Source: Eledone cirrhosa (lineage: Eukaryota > Mollusca > Cephalopoda > Octopoda > Eledonidae). Taken from it: a DNA stretch of 64,000 bases. The stretch spans positions 294,836,097 to 294,900,096 of the forward strand of contig OZ024740.1 in assembly GCA_964016885.1 (NCBI GenBank), given 5' to 3'. Below, piece by piece: positions 1 to 14,800 of this stretch. The translations under genes and the position numbers were made by a program. Every line of letters begins with the position of its first letter. Position 1 is the first letter of the stretch. Below the pieces are notes generated by a model. The model was not told where the DNA came from. It ran no database searches and saw nothing but the letters and a program-made list of their open reading frames with translations.

Positions 1-402
1 TTATAATTTCTAGGATAATATTGTCATAACAGTAACAATTAGAGTGGTGTGCAATAGTGGCAAAGAAATGAAGCTAAAAGAGTAGAAATTATGAGAAGGG
101 ATCAAAGAAAATAGGAACTGTAGAGAGTATGAGAGGGGGTGAGTACTGACAATAGGAACTACGCTGTGTATGTGTATATGTGTTTGTTTGAATGTATGTC
201 TGTGTTTGCATGTTTATATTTATATACTCATATATATAAATGTGTGCATATGCACATACACACACACACATATGCGTCAGCTTATGGAAAAAAATTCTAG
301 TGTTCAAAATTCATTGATATACATAGGCAGTATATTTCCTTAAAATATCGTAACAAAAAGATATATTCAATATCAAATAGGATGTTAACTTTAGTTATGT
401 AC
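1..402. other. Start of TADA3 intron 5
   Basis: AT-rich intronic sequence with short TG/CA and TATA runs around 165-275. I see no exon or recognisable repeat apart from this simple sequence. Confidence 0.6.
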
Positions 403-652
403 CTTCTTTTTGTTCATCCATGATATCTTCTTGAGCCCATCGTTCTGAGTAATGTTTACCCAAAGGTGGGATTTTGAAAAACTCGCTATCATCTTTGATT
501 GTAACCAAAACTTCTTCTAGAACTTTCATATCTTCGGCACTGATTTCTGCACAGTAAGGATCAACTGATGCCCAAAATCGATTTACAATATCGTTCTTCT
601 GACTACGAGCTATATCAGAAGATTCTGACATGTCATAGTCAGGCATTTTCAC
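403..652 (-). CDS. TADA3: TADA3 coding exon 5
   Basis: This 250-nt exon follows a TTTCTCTAG acceptor (653-654) and ends in phase 1 at a GTACAT donor (402-397). It encodes the most conserved ADA3 block: NDIVNRFWASVDPYCAEIS, then KIPPLGKHYSERWAQEDI and DEQKEG. This is nearly colinear with vertebrate TADA3. The next exon lies off the left edge. Confidence 0.95.
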
Positions 653-3600
653 CTAGAGAAAGTACAACAAATTATATTAAAAACTATAAACAAATTATAT
701 TAAAAAAACTACAACAAATTATATTAAAAACTAAAACAATATTTTGACCCTTAATTATCTGAAAAGTTTCAGAACTTTCAAAAGTTTTCATTCACTTAAT
801 CCTTTAGCATTTAAACCGGCTGTATCCAGCCAGAATTCTCTCAACCCTTTCGGTTCAAACCTGCTGTAATCGGCTGCTCATACTGATGTTAAGGTATTGT
901 TCTCAAAATAAATATTAAAATCTCATAGATTCGATATTGTGTGAGATAAAGCCTTTACTGTGAAAATACAATAGTATACATAGATTAATGTAAATGCTAA
1001 AGGGTTAATAAGTCACTTTTCAGTTATTTTTCCTTTTTTTAAACAAAATTATGCTTAAACTAATACAAATGAACATACATAGTATGGCATGGGCCTGTAA
1101 CTGTTTATAGAACCATCATGAAATACAACATGTCTTGGGCACTTTAACCTGGCAGAGCCCATCCCATTCCCAGGTTGGAATACATTTGATTTCTTCCAGA
1201 AAATAAGAGAGATTGAGAAAAAGATATAAAGGAAGAATCGACCCCAGTACTAGACAGGTATGATTTATGTTAACCTTGAAAGGATGAAAGGCAAAGTTGA
1301 CCTCAGCAGGATTTAAAGTTCAAGAACACAAAGAGACACAATATTTATATAATAATAATAATAATTTTCACAGCATTCTATCAATTCTGCCATTTTGCCA
1401 CACAGTATATGTACACAACAAATTTACATTCTAAGCTAAATATTCTCTACAAGACTTTCTCAGCTTTCATGCAAGATAACATTACTAATGGAAGGTAAAA
1501 TACAATTGGTCATTTACTACTGTCAATCTTCCACATTCACAGCTCATGCCTCACTATATGCAGCATCACACTTTTGGGTCTTAAATAGCTGCTCCCTCCA
1601 CACTTATTAAATTTTGTTAACCTATTTGCAGTGAGATTTTATTTTAAGTGGTAACATTCCTGTGACAATTTTCTGTAGACATTAAAAAAACATTATACAT
1701 GACAAAAAACTACATTACAAGAAATCCCATATGTTATAAAATAAATATGATAGGTTGGAGTCTCAATATGTAAACTAAATGACTAATTCTGGTTTAAAAA
1801 AAAATCAACGGAGACAACCTAGAAAAATTATTGATTCACCCCACTATTATTTGGGACCCGAGAATATGCTTCATATAGCCTGTTTTTAGTATAGGGAAAG
1901 AAATCTTTCCTTGTGAACAGGTTACAACTCCTTTAATGCTTTCTACTATTCTTTCTCTATGTATGGGCCTGTAACTCCTGATGGACTCATAGAGGAGCTG
2001 TCCTGATACATGCCATGTCTTGGGTATTTTAAACTTGGTAAAGCCCATTCTTCTCGAAGTTTTAACACAGCCGAATTTTCTAATAAAAGGAACGTGAGAA
2101 AGAGAGAGAAAGTGAAAAAGAGATGTGGAATTGATCCTAATACTTTTTTTCTTTCTTGACCATGAAAGGATGTAAGGCAAGGTTAACTCCAAAATGAAGA
2201 TTGTAAAGCATTCTATTCAACATTCTAATAACTCTGCCAATTTGTCGTCTGAATCTTTAGTTACTTGTGCCTCTTTACATTAGGATGAATATTGAAATGA
2301 ACTAAAATCTCAAAGACTTAAAAATATATATATGAGAAAAACACAGACATCTGACCTGCCTTGTCTGACAACGGGACAACCGGTCTAATCTATGCTAGCA
2401 TGGAAAAATGGACGTTAAACGGTGATGATGAAGATGAAGAAATGTGTGCGTAAAATCTGAATAGTTAAAACTGAATTTACTAACTTGTGAATTTTTGTTT
2501 TTTGGCCTTCCTGGTCCACTACAATGAGTAGCTTTCCCATTACTGTCTTTAAATTTTTTGTTTGGTTTATCTTCAGCTCCACTTCCACCTTTTCCCCGCT
2601 TTACAACTGGTACATCAGAAGCCTGTAGAAAAAGAAAATGAAAGGAACAAAAAAAAAAAGAAAAGAAAAGAAAAAATCCCTAAATACACATACACTCTTG
2701 TATAAATATTTAAAATATCAAGCTCTATAATATAGTCTAAAAGAAAATTGAGTCAGCAGACATTACATCTGAAATATATTAGTTCAGTCTTTTTTTACTG
2801 GTTCCAGCCATTAATTATTTTATTAATATCCAATCCATCGAATTTCAAAGTTATGCTTGGACGGACATAAAAGGACACAACTTGACACACCAATAAACAT
2901 TAACACAAACACTACATACATAAGATATATATACATATATGGGCTTCCACACAATCTCTGTCTACTAAAGACCACTTACACATAGCATTGGTCAACCAAG
3001 ACACTTAGAATTGAACTGAGCCTACAGCTTGTATTACTTTCCAAAATAAATTCTCTAATTATAAAAATGAACAAAGTATTATGTTATCAACACGTATTAA
3101 AAATTCAACTAAGCAAAAATATACAGAATAGTTGAAAGAAAGATGTAAAATGTTTAAACAAAATGATGAAAAATTATTGCATAAGAAAATAAAAAAAAAA
3201 GTGAAAAGCTTATAACCTATTTTTGATAAATTATTAGCGAAATCTTAAATCAACTAATAATGAAAAATTCAGAAAACCTTAGCCAAAACAAAGTAGTTTC
3301 TAAATTTCAAACTTCCAAAATAACCATTTAATTGGAATGACTTCATTCTAGCAAGCAGACTGCAAATTATTGTTAATTTTCTAATTATTTTTGAATTTAA
3401 TTTATTGGGCTAGGGACATTGACTAGCTCTAATGAACATATTTTAAAAGAAATTATTATTTTGAGAAGGCAAACTGAGCAGATTTAAATATCATGGAAAT
3501 ATGTGTGCACTAATTTGAAATCTGATATATAAACTATTTTGATCCAATGTAATATGTATACATAGCATTTCAATTTAGAACAAATGCAAAATTATAACTG

Positions 3601-6600
3601 AGTTGTAAATTAAATATGGTTTTTGTTTAATGATGAGATGTTTTAAAAGTATTCAGTTTCAGTGACTATATTGATATGGATAAAACTAAGATTGTCTACA
3701 TATATTTTACTCTATGCTCATCTGAATGGGTGGTTTCAATTGTGCTGAAATAATGCTCCTATAATTGAATTCTGTTCCTAATGCTAATCACCCAGTCTAT
3801 GGTAAAGATGGGACTTATTTCATCAACCGGGCCAACCGAGACAAACATATTTCACTAGTCTATTTACTCCCTTATCAATATTAAACTAATAATATTAACC
3901 TGTATTATTGCATAAGTTAAAACACAATTTAGAGTTAATAATATATGTAACTTAAAGCCACTAATACTAACTGGATCAAATGATTAAAACAAAATATATT
4001 TTTCTATTGTTTTAATAATATAATTAGCTTATTTCATAATTAGTGACATGGAATACTGACATTATTTTTATAAGTAAAATTATAGCTTAACTTTTAATTG
4101 ACTACTTTTAGTTTTAGTAAAATGCTCTAAACATTTTATGACAATAAGTACACAATAATTCTCATTTTTGTGAAAATTTAAGCAATTTAATGTTTTGTCT
4201 GAATAATTTTTCATATCATCATCAGAAAGACTTTAAAAATCTTTAAAAGCTTGCCAAACCAACTCTTTCTTGATGCTATAAGACTGGAACATACAGTAAT
4301 ACACTCACACACACACACACATATATATATGAATGAATGCGTGTGTGTATATATATATATATTTGTTTATGTTTTGTTTAGAAAAACATAGAAGTGCCTA
4401 ATACAGGCTTACAGGTTACAGTACCTTGCATTGACCCAGGTGCCCTGTCCAGAATTACCTATATATTTATATTTCTTTCTTCAACTGTTGATTTTCAAAT
4501 CAATTTTGAGTGTTGTGTTGTTCTTTAAGTGGCAGTAATTAAATGATCTGTCATGTTGATGCAAGAAATTTCTGAATGTGAGACCTGGCTAACATGTTTT
4601 TTTTTGTGATTATGTCAGTGCAATAGATAAGGTATTTCTCCCTTCAGGAGACAGAGTTCCATACTTCAGCAAATGCATGTTGGGATTTATATTTCTTGAT
4701 CTGTTCACAATAATTTTGCACTTCTACTCTTGATAATACTGGGCATGATTGGCATGCATCTGAAGCTTACCTTATATTGTTTTTGTTGAACAACCGGTTG
4801 AATTTGTGGCTGTTGAGGAAATGTTTCTTGATAATGAGAGGAATTTTTTGCCACATCACTTTTCATGTTGATGTTATGTGGTGGGTTATACCATGTCATT
4901 TTCCTTTTCCTAATCCTTTTAAGATGAACATATATTGTTACAGCTGAGTACTTTATTTTTCTCTGTAGTATTCTGTGATCTTGTTGAAGATGGCTTTCTA
5001 TGAGGCTAAGTTACCCAGTCTTCTTGAGAATGCCTTTAGGAACATATTTGTTGATTTGTGTAGCTTCATTTTTGTAAGCATATAAAATGTGTTGCTGTCT
5101 GGTTTCTTGATGATATTGTGCAACTTCAATGTAAACTTGTGTGTAACGCTTATGTGTGCATACAGAATGGTAAAATTTCCTCTGAAAAATGGTAGAAACC
5201 AGAGCTCTATAATATAAATTCTATTTGCCTTTTTCTTTATTGCTGCTGTTCTTCAAGTTACCTTCCAGAATAACACGATTCATTTTGCTGACGCTTTTCT
5301 TTTAGTAGCTCTCTCTGTCTCTCTCTCACACACACACACACAAAAGATCATATGAACTGCTATATCAACTGATTCTCAGGAGAAGGTAAATCCTGCCGAT
5401 TAATTATAAGCCTGAAAGAAAAAGAACAGGTGAACCTCCAGCTGAAGCCTTAGAGGTTTTCTGCAGGTCCTAATACTTCAATCAATAACACCAAGCTAAA
5501 CACGATGAATAAGTTTCCCTATTTTTGACAGCAGCACATGTCACATCAGATGATGAAATTTCAATCAATTTCTGCCAAGTAAATAAGGTATTTGCAATCT
5601 TTCTCCACTGCACTAGAACAATGTTGGTCCCTCTCTTTTACTGTGTTTGTCTGCATATGTAGTACCAAATGTGCAACTTCTTCTTCTCTTATCAGCAATA
5701 AGACATGGGATTGCTACGATAAACAAATCACCTTGATTTTGCTTTAATTATTTTACCTGTTTTCTATTATTTGCAGGCTTTCTTTTAATATCATTATTTA
5801 TTTATTACATGCCTACTCACAACTAGCTAAGAGATATTTTGTAGAATATTTTAATGCTGTGCCTGATGTAAGCGACCATCATTCAAACAAACACACAAGG
5901 GGGAATATATATATATATATGTATATGTGGTGTGTGGGTGTGTGTGTATAAAATTAAGAGTAATAAAGCAGGTAAATTTGAAATCATTGGATAAGAAGAT
6001 GAGAATATTGTATGTTGAAACCTGAGTACTATTAGCAAGATTTTTAGCATTACAGTTCCAAAAATGTGGATCACAGTAGCAAATAATAACAGATTTATAT
6101 CCCAATTATAATTAAATATCACACAAGAGAAAGTGTTAATTCCATTTCATTCATGCAAGGCTTGGGGATAATCTTGGGATAATTAGCATTATCAACATCA
6201 TCATCCTCATCATCATAAAAGTTGTTTTTTGATCCACTGCTTGACACAGGCCTCCCACATCACTCCTCATTTTCCCCTAACTCCTGTTCTAGCATTCCAG
6301 TTAATCCCTGCATGGTTTATTACCTCATTCCTCCATCTGCTTCTTGGACGACCCTATGTGAGGAAATACAGAATACCAAATAACATTAATGTTATTTTTG
6401 CTAATTAGTTATTTTATTTGTTGAATTAGTAATATTTTTTTTAAAAAAGCAATAAAATAATTATAACAATTGATAAAGAAATAAAAAAAACAGCTCTTAA
6501 TATGAAAACAATAAAAAATAAAGGCAAAGTAAATGAAAACAAAACAATGAGAATAAAAAATAAATACAACCAACCAAAACTTCCTAATTAATATGAAGAA

Positions 6601-9600
6601 ATGATGAACTTGCCCAGTTATTAGCTACAATATAATTACACAATGCTAACGAAGTGTATTTGATTGGTACTGAAAACATTGACAGTTGGTAAAAAATGTT
6701 CCCAATCAGCAAATAGCATTTTTTTGAAAAATCTTCCAGATTATACAGTAGAGATGTGGTTAGGTGGAAATACCAAACCTTCAGCAGCTGTATAAAATCT
6801 AGAAAAGAATTAGTCACATGAAATATAGAGTCCCCATACCAATTTCTACTAACCATACAAAATTATTTTATTAACTTTACTTTCCTGCAGCCCAAATAAG
6901 AATAAAGTGATTAAAATAAAATGAAATCATATTGAAACTAATGTTAATAAAACAAGTTTTTTAAAGCCCGTTTCCTATGATAAAAATGGAATATGATAGA
7001 ATGGTTGTGTTTTATTAATAGTAAGCTTTGGCATTACTCAAAGACTTTCCAAAATTTACTCTGTCTTATAGAATATTTCAGCACAATATTTGCTGGATAA
7101 TAAAAAGTATAAATCAGTTATAATTATTTGTAACTTATCACAATCAAAATGTTTTATCCACAAATTTCCAGGTAAAAAAAGTTATATGGAATAAATATGT
7201 CTTATTGAAAATAATTTTGTATAATATATTTATAATTGTAAGTTATGTAGTATGTTGTTTGTCATATACTGCTTTCTGTGTTACATGAATTATATACTGT
7301 ACAGCACAATTAGACACAACAAGACAGAAACTAAATAGGAACACACAATAATCTACAATTAATTGACAGATACTTGATCTTTGAAATTAATCCGATGGAG
7401 TTTTACATAAATTGGAATACCTGTACATATTAAATGAATGGAACAAATGAAAATTAATACCAAATTATCCGAGAAAGATTGAAGCAATTATTTTTGAAAC
7501 ACAAAGTGATGAAAATACCACAAATAACACTAGAAATACAACTGAGTTTATCTTTTGCCTACAGACACAGAAGACAGAACTGAAAGCAATTTTATTACAC
7601 TAAAATCAAATACGGATAAAAAAAACTAAACTTAAATAAATGAAACAAGTGTGGTGCTTAAATTATAACCACTGATAACAACAGAAAGAATATATCACTA
7701 ACCATGCAAAGTTTTCAAAATAAATTTCCTGTCCTTAGGACTTAATCTGATTCAATAAGGCAATGAGACAAAGGAAATGAAATTTATTAAAACAAGATGC
7801 TAGGATTGAGATAAAAATTATAATTAGTTTAAAAATATAATTACCAATGAAGCGGGTCTAGAAAAGCTTTGATAACAAGAAAAGCAAGAGCAATAATGGA
7901 AAAAAGCAGACAGTACGGATAGGTTTACTAAATGAGGCAAAAATAATATAGTAATTTGCCGTAGGTTCTACAAGAGGTTTGAAAGGTGCAAGGGTTCTAG
8001 CCCACAGAAGAAATATTTAAATAGAAAAGTGGCTATGGGATATGCAAGGACAGTGCATGAAATAAATTTATAATTCAAAATCTAAGAATGAAGCTAGTTA
8101 AGTGGTGTTAAAAATGCAGAAAAATTGAATCTAATAACTTACCTGTTTCTAAAGTTCCCCCACCCTCAAAAAGATAACTGAATAGATACCCTGATAATAC
8201 ATATCATACTTTGTCTAATAGAAACCTGATAATCTATGCCAAAATGTGACACCACAAAGAATGATAAAGTTAATATTCATATCAAATAACTTTTTACATA
8301 TTCAACTTATATTATAATTTCTATAAGATTATATTTTTTCAAGCTAGTAGAGAAAAATGAAATCAGGGCACACATTAGAATATTGGTTTTCTTCATAAAG
8401 TTAGATGCTGATGTTTAACCTTATTCTAAGAAAATGCTTAAACATTTTTTTTAATGTAAACATTTATACCTGGACCTTGTATTCCATTGTGAAGAAATAT
8501 AACTATATATTTCTGGTGAAAAAATTTAATTAATACTGGAGGTGTCTAGACTATTGTGTAGATAACTCAATCTATGTTTTGGATATCCATAAAAATATTT
8601 TTTTTAATGTAAGATTACAATATTCAATCCTAATTGAACTTCACTTGAAGGTCAGCTATTTCAAACTAAAGTAAGCTGAAAATAATTTCATATAAAATTT
8701 TAACATTGTTTTTCAAAAATAAAAAAAAAACACTCTAAGAAAATAATTATTAATATTAATTATTAAAACAGAGAAAGTCAAAACGGCCCTTTCAATGTTA
8801 AACAATACACCAACAAACATATTCAAAAAGTTATATCTATTTTAGCTTAATCATTAGTGTTGGCTTGAAATTAGTTTTAATATCTTTATGATAGATAGTC
8901 CTTTTTGTGGACAAACTTTTATTTTATATCAATTCTTAGAAATAAGGTTATTATACAAATCCAGAATGTTTTCAATTGTACCCATCATCACTGTTTAACA
9001 CCTATTTTCCATGCTTCCATGGGTTAGACGAGAAAGTTTCTAGAATTAATGCTTATCTAATATAAAGTGAATAGAATTTGTAATTTAAGAAATAGCTACT
9101 CTAACCGCTTCTTTGTGATCACTCAACATACTAGAAATAGCAGCAAAATTCCCCTCAAAGCAAACCTTACCAACTGAAAAAGGAAGGAAAGTGGCCATAC
9201 CTAGAATGATTTTGATCATTAGTTGCTTTATTAAGACTAATTTTGGGCTAAATAACAGTTAACTGATGTAGATTTCTCAGATATTCAAATTACAAATAAT
9301 TAATTGCTAAGAGCTTTAAATCTTTTAGAAATTTATCAGTTTACAGTACTATAATATGATAAAAATTAACAACACAAATGTTAGTATTAGGAAGAGTTAA
9401 ACCTTTAATCCTTTCTCTACCACATGAAAGACACTGACCATGATTTTAAAATAATTCTCATGAAGTTGAAGATTGGAACATAATATGAAATTATAATGGA
9501 AGGTTTTTTTATATAAATATAAGCAGTGTGTCATAAAACCTGGGTTGGTTTCAGAAGGTTTGATATCATAAAAGGTGAAAAAAAATCTCCTAAACTGGAA

Positions 9601-11807
9601 CATGAAAGAACAGCATATATGTAAATATAAATAAAAACCATGCTAAGTACATAAATAAGAATAAACTAGTTAAATATAGGAAATTTCAAGAAATCCCTCT
9701 ACCAATTTATTACTTCAATGCAAAATGTTGATATCTGAAGTAAACTGCTAAATATATAATTTATGTACACATCAGCATCTAAGGTGACACATTTTCATTG
9801 AGTTGGTTTAAATTATTTATTTAAACACCATCCCTTTACCAAATCTTGTGTAGGTTTGACATTTTGCTGTGTAAAACTAGCTTCCATAAAAAACTGAAAT
9901 ATTTTATTAGTGCAAAAAGATAAATATCATCATTATCATCATCAATGCCTGCTTTCCCTGCTGTAATATTTTAAAATTGTATTCAGTATTACAGTTGCTA
10001 AGTCTCTCTATGTATTATCTCACACACTAGCAACAATATAATTATTCTTAAATAACATAAAAACCACTCCAAAATTAATGTTACTATTGCCACTGTGATA
10101 ATAAAACCTAAGTTAAATTAATTTTAAAAAGTGTGTACCATATGAAAAGTTTCTGAAGTTTTGAACATTTCCTTAAAAGAATACAAAGGTGAAAGGCAAT
10201 CAGAATAAACACTATAACTATATTACATTGAGTGAAAAAAATTAAAGAAATACTTACAGGAAAATTCTTCAAAGTTTCATTTTTATTTTTCACAACACTG
10301 TTCTCCTGAAAGATACAAAATACAAAGCAAGAAACCTAAAGAACTCTGTGTTTTAAAATATCTGATGGAGTTTCATTTCTATATATGCAACACCATTAAA
10401 TTCTTACTCACTAGTACACTGTTTCTAACATAAGCGTAATACCACAACTTTAAGAGAGCTTAGTCAATTAAATTGACCCCAGTACTTGACTGATACTAAA
10501 TTTTATCAACCCCGGAAGGAGGAAAAGCAAAGTTGACTATGGCAGCATTTAAAATGAAAATATAAAGCTTTTTGTCTGCTGTGTAAATGATTCTGCTACC
10601 AGTCATTCATATTACTCGACTGTTCATATAATAATAATAATAATAATGAAATTATTGTGTACAGTGCTCAGGTGCACTACAACTCATCAAAGGTGCATGT
10701 ATAGTACATAGAATAATGTACAAATGTCAGGAAAATGAACAGTCATGAAATACATGTGTGCATGTGTATGGAGGGGGGGGGGCATCAGGTGTAGTGTTGG
10801 CGAATCTCAGGAAGCATGGAGGTTTTAAAGGATACAGTGTCTCGACAGCTAACAACTGATGCAGGTAGTTTGTTCCATGCTTTAGCAGCTCTGAGCATGG
10901 AAAAATGTTTTCGAAAGTCATGGGAGCTGTGATTTGATACAAATCATTCTTAAACAAATTTTGTAAACATTATTATTAAACAAGAATATAAATATTATCA
11001 ACACATCCAGGAAATAATATTTTAAAAAGAAACTGCAATGCAAGTGTTCAAAGGCCATTTATTTCTGCAGGCAACAAAGAGTTTTTCAGAGTAAAAGGCA
11101 GTTTGTATGATGCGGCATATTAGTGAGATGTGGGCTTTTTGAAGATTAGAAATGAATCAAGCACACTCCACTGGATGTGTAATAGAACACAAATGAATTG
11201 TAAGAAAAACTGGATATAAGAGGAATAAAGTGTAGTGTGCAAGAGAGAAACCTGCACTGGTAGGGACATATAATGCATATGCAAGATGACAGCTGTATAA
11301 AAAAGTGCCAAGTATTCGAAGTGGATGGAACCTGTGATAGAGCCCTACATAGACAATGGGACAAATTAGTGAAGACAGATCTCAAAACACTGAGCCTCAT
11401 GAAGCAAATGACAAAGGACTGTGATGATTAGTGACACAAGAAGACCCACACACCCATTAAAATAGTGGTAGTGTTAGAGGCTACTACCACTCCTCTGATA
11501 CGTTCCCATCTAACAATCATCCTCTTCCCTATTTATTGTAACATGTTGACTCTCACCATGACCGCTGTGTAATAAAAAATTGCATCAGAGCTGTACTGCA
11601 AGCCATCTCTTAATATTTCATTATTGTCACCCACCAATTTCTATTCTATTCACCTTCTTGGCAATGTTGTCAACATTGTGAACAGGTGTAAAACTTGTGT
11701 GTCTATATACACATATAAAGCATTCGAAACTATGATCCACAGGAATTGTCCATGTGTTTGTGTCTTCCGAGTTTTCTGTTTCCTTATTTCTCCTACATGT
11801 TTTTTTA

Positions 11808-11839
<32 letters not shown>

Positions 11840-14800
11840 GATACTTCTGCATTGCACAGCCTGTAAACTCTCCTGCCTTCCAAAATAAAGTTGATCCTTT
11901 TGGCCACTTGCCAAAGGATCTCTACCAAACTCTATCAATAGATATACTTTACTCTCTGGTTTTGGTACCACTACAAAGGTGGCTTCTGCTATTCATGTCA
12001 CATACTTTTAACTCACTTTCCTCTCCTTAGTTTTTACCCTATTTTGGTGTACAATCTTATTAGTCTCCTTTCCCACTCTGAGCTGCCAGCCACCTAGTAT
12101 TTTTGAAAGCTGCCTCCCCACCACAGTACATGTTCTTACACTCTCTCCTCCTCTCACTGAGTGATGGCCCTCTCAGCACACCTCAAAGATCTGGCATCTG
12201 CTCTCACTCTCCTTTCATCCCAGAGTATGTGTGTGTATCATCATCATCATTTCATTTTACGTCTGCTTGTCCCTGCTTGCAAGGGTGGGACGGGAACCGA
12301 TTCTGGCTTGATTTCTACAGCTGGATGCCCTTCCTAACACCAACCTCATTTACAGTGAGTGCTGGGTGCTCTTTTGTCCATGGCGCCTACACGTCCACTT
12401 TACAGTGTGGGCTGGGTGCTTTTTTGCCGTGGCACCTCCACGACCACTTTGCAGTGGAATGATATGGACCCCAGTCCCTATCATCTCATTTCTACAGCTG
12501 AGTAAACTGGAGCAATGTGAAATAAAGTGTCTTGCTCAAGGAAACAACACATCACTCGGTCTGAGAATTGAACTCACAACCTTTCGATTGCCAGGCCAAT
12601 GCTCTAAACACTAAGCCATGTGCCTCCTGTATATATATATAAAAAATATTTTTTCAAAGGGGAACAGAAAGAGACCACAGTTAAATATAGTACTCAATAT
12701 ATAAAGTAGAGAAGGTATAAGATTTATTTCATATGTGTATATGTGAGTGTGAAGGTGTGTATCTATTTGTGTTCTCTCTTCTCTTTGCATTCAACATCAC
12801 AGGCAGTTGTGTGAAGAATCCAGAGGAAGGGCATCCAGCCACAGATTTCTACCTTGAAAAGTCATATTTAACTGGAAAAAAAGATATAAAATTGACGTTG
12901 ATGAATATATATATATATATATTCAGGCACAATACAGTCGGTATTAGACAATCTAAGATAAATTCTATGAAGGAGTATGTCATCTTCATTCTTATATGCT
13001 TGCTGTCATTAGATAGATGGGTCAGAGTGACCTCATTTTACTCATGTATTTCATATTTGGTATGGTTTCTATGGATGAATGCTCTTCCTAATGTCAACTA
13101 CTTTACACAGTGTCAGGGTACAGAGTGCATTTTATTTTGGCATCAGCACTTGAAAAATTGTCATATACTCATCCAGATCGAAGAGACTTCTCTACCATGC
13201 ATCACCAACCACTTTACAGAATGTACTAGGTGTAGATACAGAGGTTGTCAGATACAAGTCTCACTGTGAAAACACAAATGAATGGAGACATACATTTTGT
13301 TCTTTGCTTCATTAATAGAAAAATATATTTAAAGCAATCCCTCTATTTTTCTTTGTAAGAAGAAAATAACAAAATGTATTTACATTTGTCTATGTTTTTA
13401 TAGAGAGGCTTATAATTTAAAAACTCTAGGTATTTTTATACAAAATTTATCGGTTTTTAGATTTTGCACATATGTATGTACGGATACAGAAACATTGTTG
13501 ACTGGTTAGCAACATCAATTTTGTGCAAAGAAAGTGAAAAAATGTCACAAGTTTGCTTCTGCACACATGTTACCTAGTTTCATGTGGTAATTAGAAGTGA
13601 CATATTTATTATAGATAAATATATTGAATATTTTCATATGCTACAGAAAGTTATGACAGTCACGTATGTAATGTTGTAGATATACATACACACATTTTAA
13701 TAAGAAATATTTAGTAAGATTTCAAAAAGAATTAAACAGTTGATTACCTCTCATGGAATTAATTTAAGATAACCACTTATTTAAAAAAAGCTTTCACTAT
13801 TTAGGTAAGGAGGGAAGAGTAATGTCCATGACTCATTTCAGGGTCATTAAGACTGGTGAAAGTGAAGGAGGAAAGTGCCTTCAAATCAGAAACCTGTTTC
13901 AAATTCTTGTAACAGAGTGACTCAACTAAAGGTACCCAAGTGTGAACTGGTGGTGTTAAACCAGGTGATGGATCATGTTTATCACCCAAACAGGATTTGA
14001 ACTCTGAATGCATAGATTTTGGAACAAATATCACAAGACATCTAGTCCAATGCTCTAATATTTCTGTCAATCCACTGAACTGGTCTGAATTGGTACTTTA
14101 TCATCCATAGAAGAATGAAGAGTAAGTGTTAACATCAAAAGGATTTGAACCCAGAGTGCAGAGAATTGGGAACAAATATTACAAGGCTTTTGTTAACTAT
14201 CTACTTATATATATAACCAGCAATTTCTCTGTCTGTCTGTCCGACAGTGGAAACACGTGCGTAGAGAGAGAGTGAGAGTGAAAGAAAGAGACAGACTACG
14301 AGAGGGGGATAGCGGGAGGGAGAGAGAGAGAGTGAATAGATGCTAAAACACGTGCTACAGAAGCATTACCTTCCCCTCTCCACTGACTTTGCGTCAAAAT
14401 GACGTAATGCAGACAGATATTATAAGGGCACAACGTTATATCTATGTATCTATCTAAAAAGAAAGACTAAGAATTATATAGAGAGAACGCTAAATCGCCT
14501 AATGCGGTCCCTAGGGCATTGAAAATTTGAAATAATTTTGCTCAAAACACTCACAGGACCATAAGTATTACATGTCTAAAGTTTGAAAACAATCGGTTGG
14601 ATGGTTCTCAAGTTTTAGTGAGCTGACAGACAGACATTCTCTGTTTTAGATATATAGACTAGCAGAAAACCGTCCACGGGTGGTTTTCTGCTAGTCTATA
14701 TATATAAAACTGAGGATGTCTGTCTGTGTGTGTGAGTTTGAATCCCTAAAACCTGAGAAGCACCCAACCGACTGTTTTCAAACTTTACACATGTAGTTCT

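Noticed and set aside
12733..13269. 178-residue open frame
   Set aside because: It contains LINE/SINE tail modules in both orientations and a TA microsatellite; no splice or domain support.
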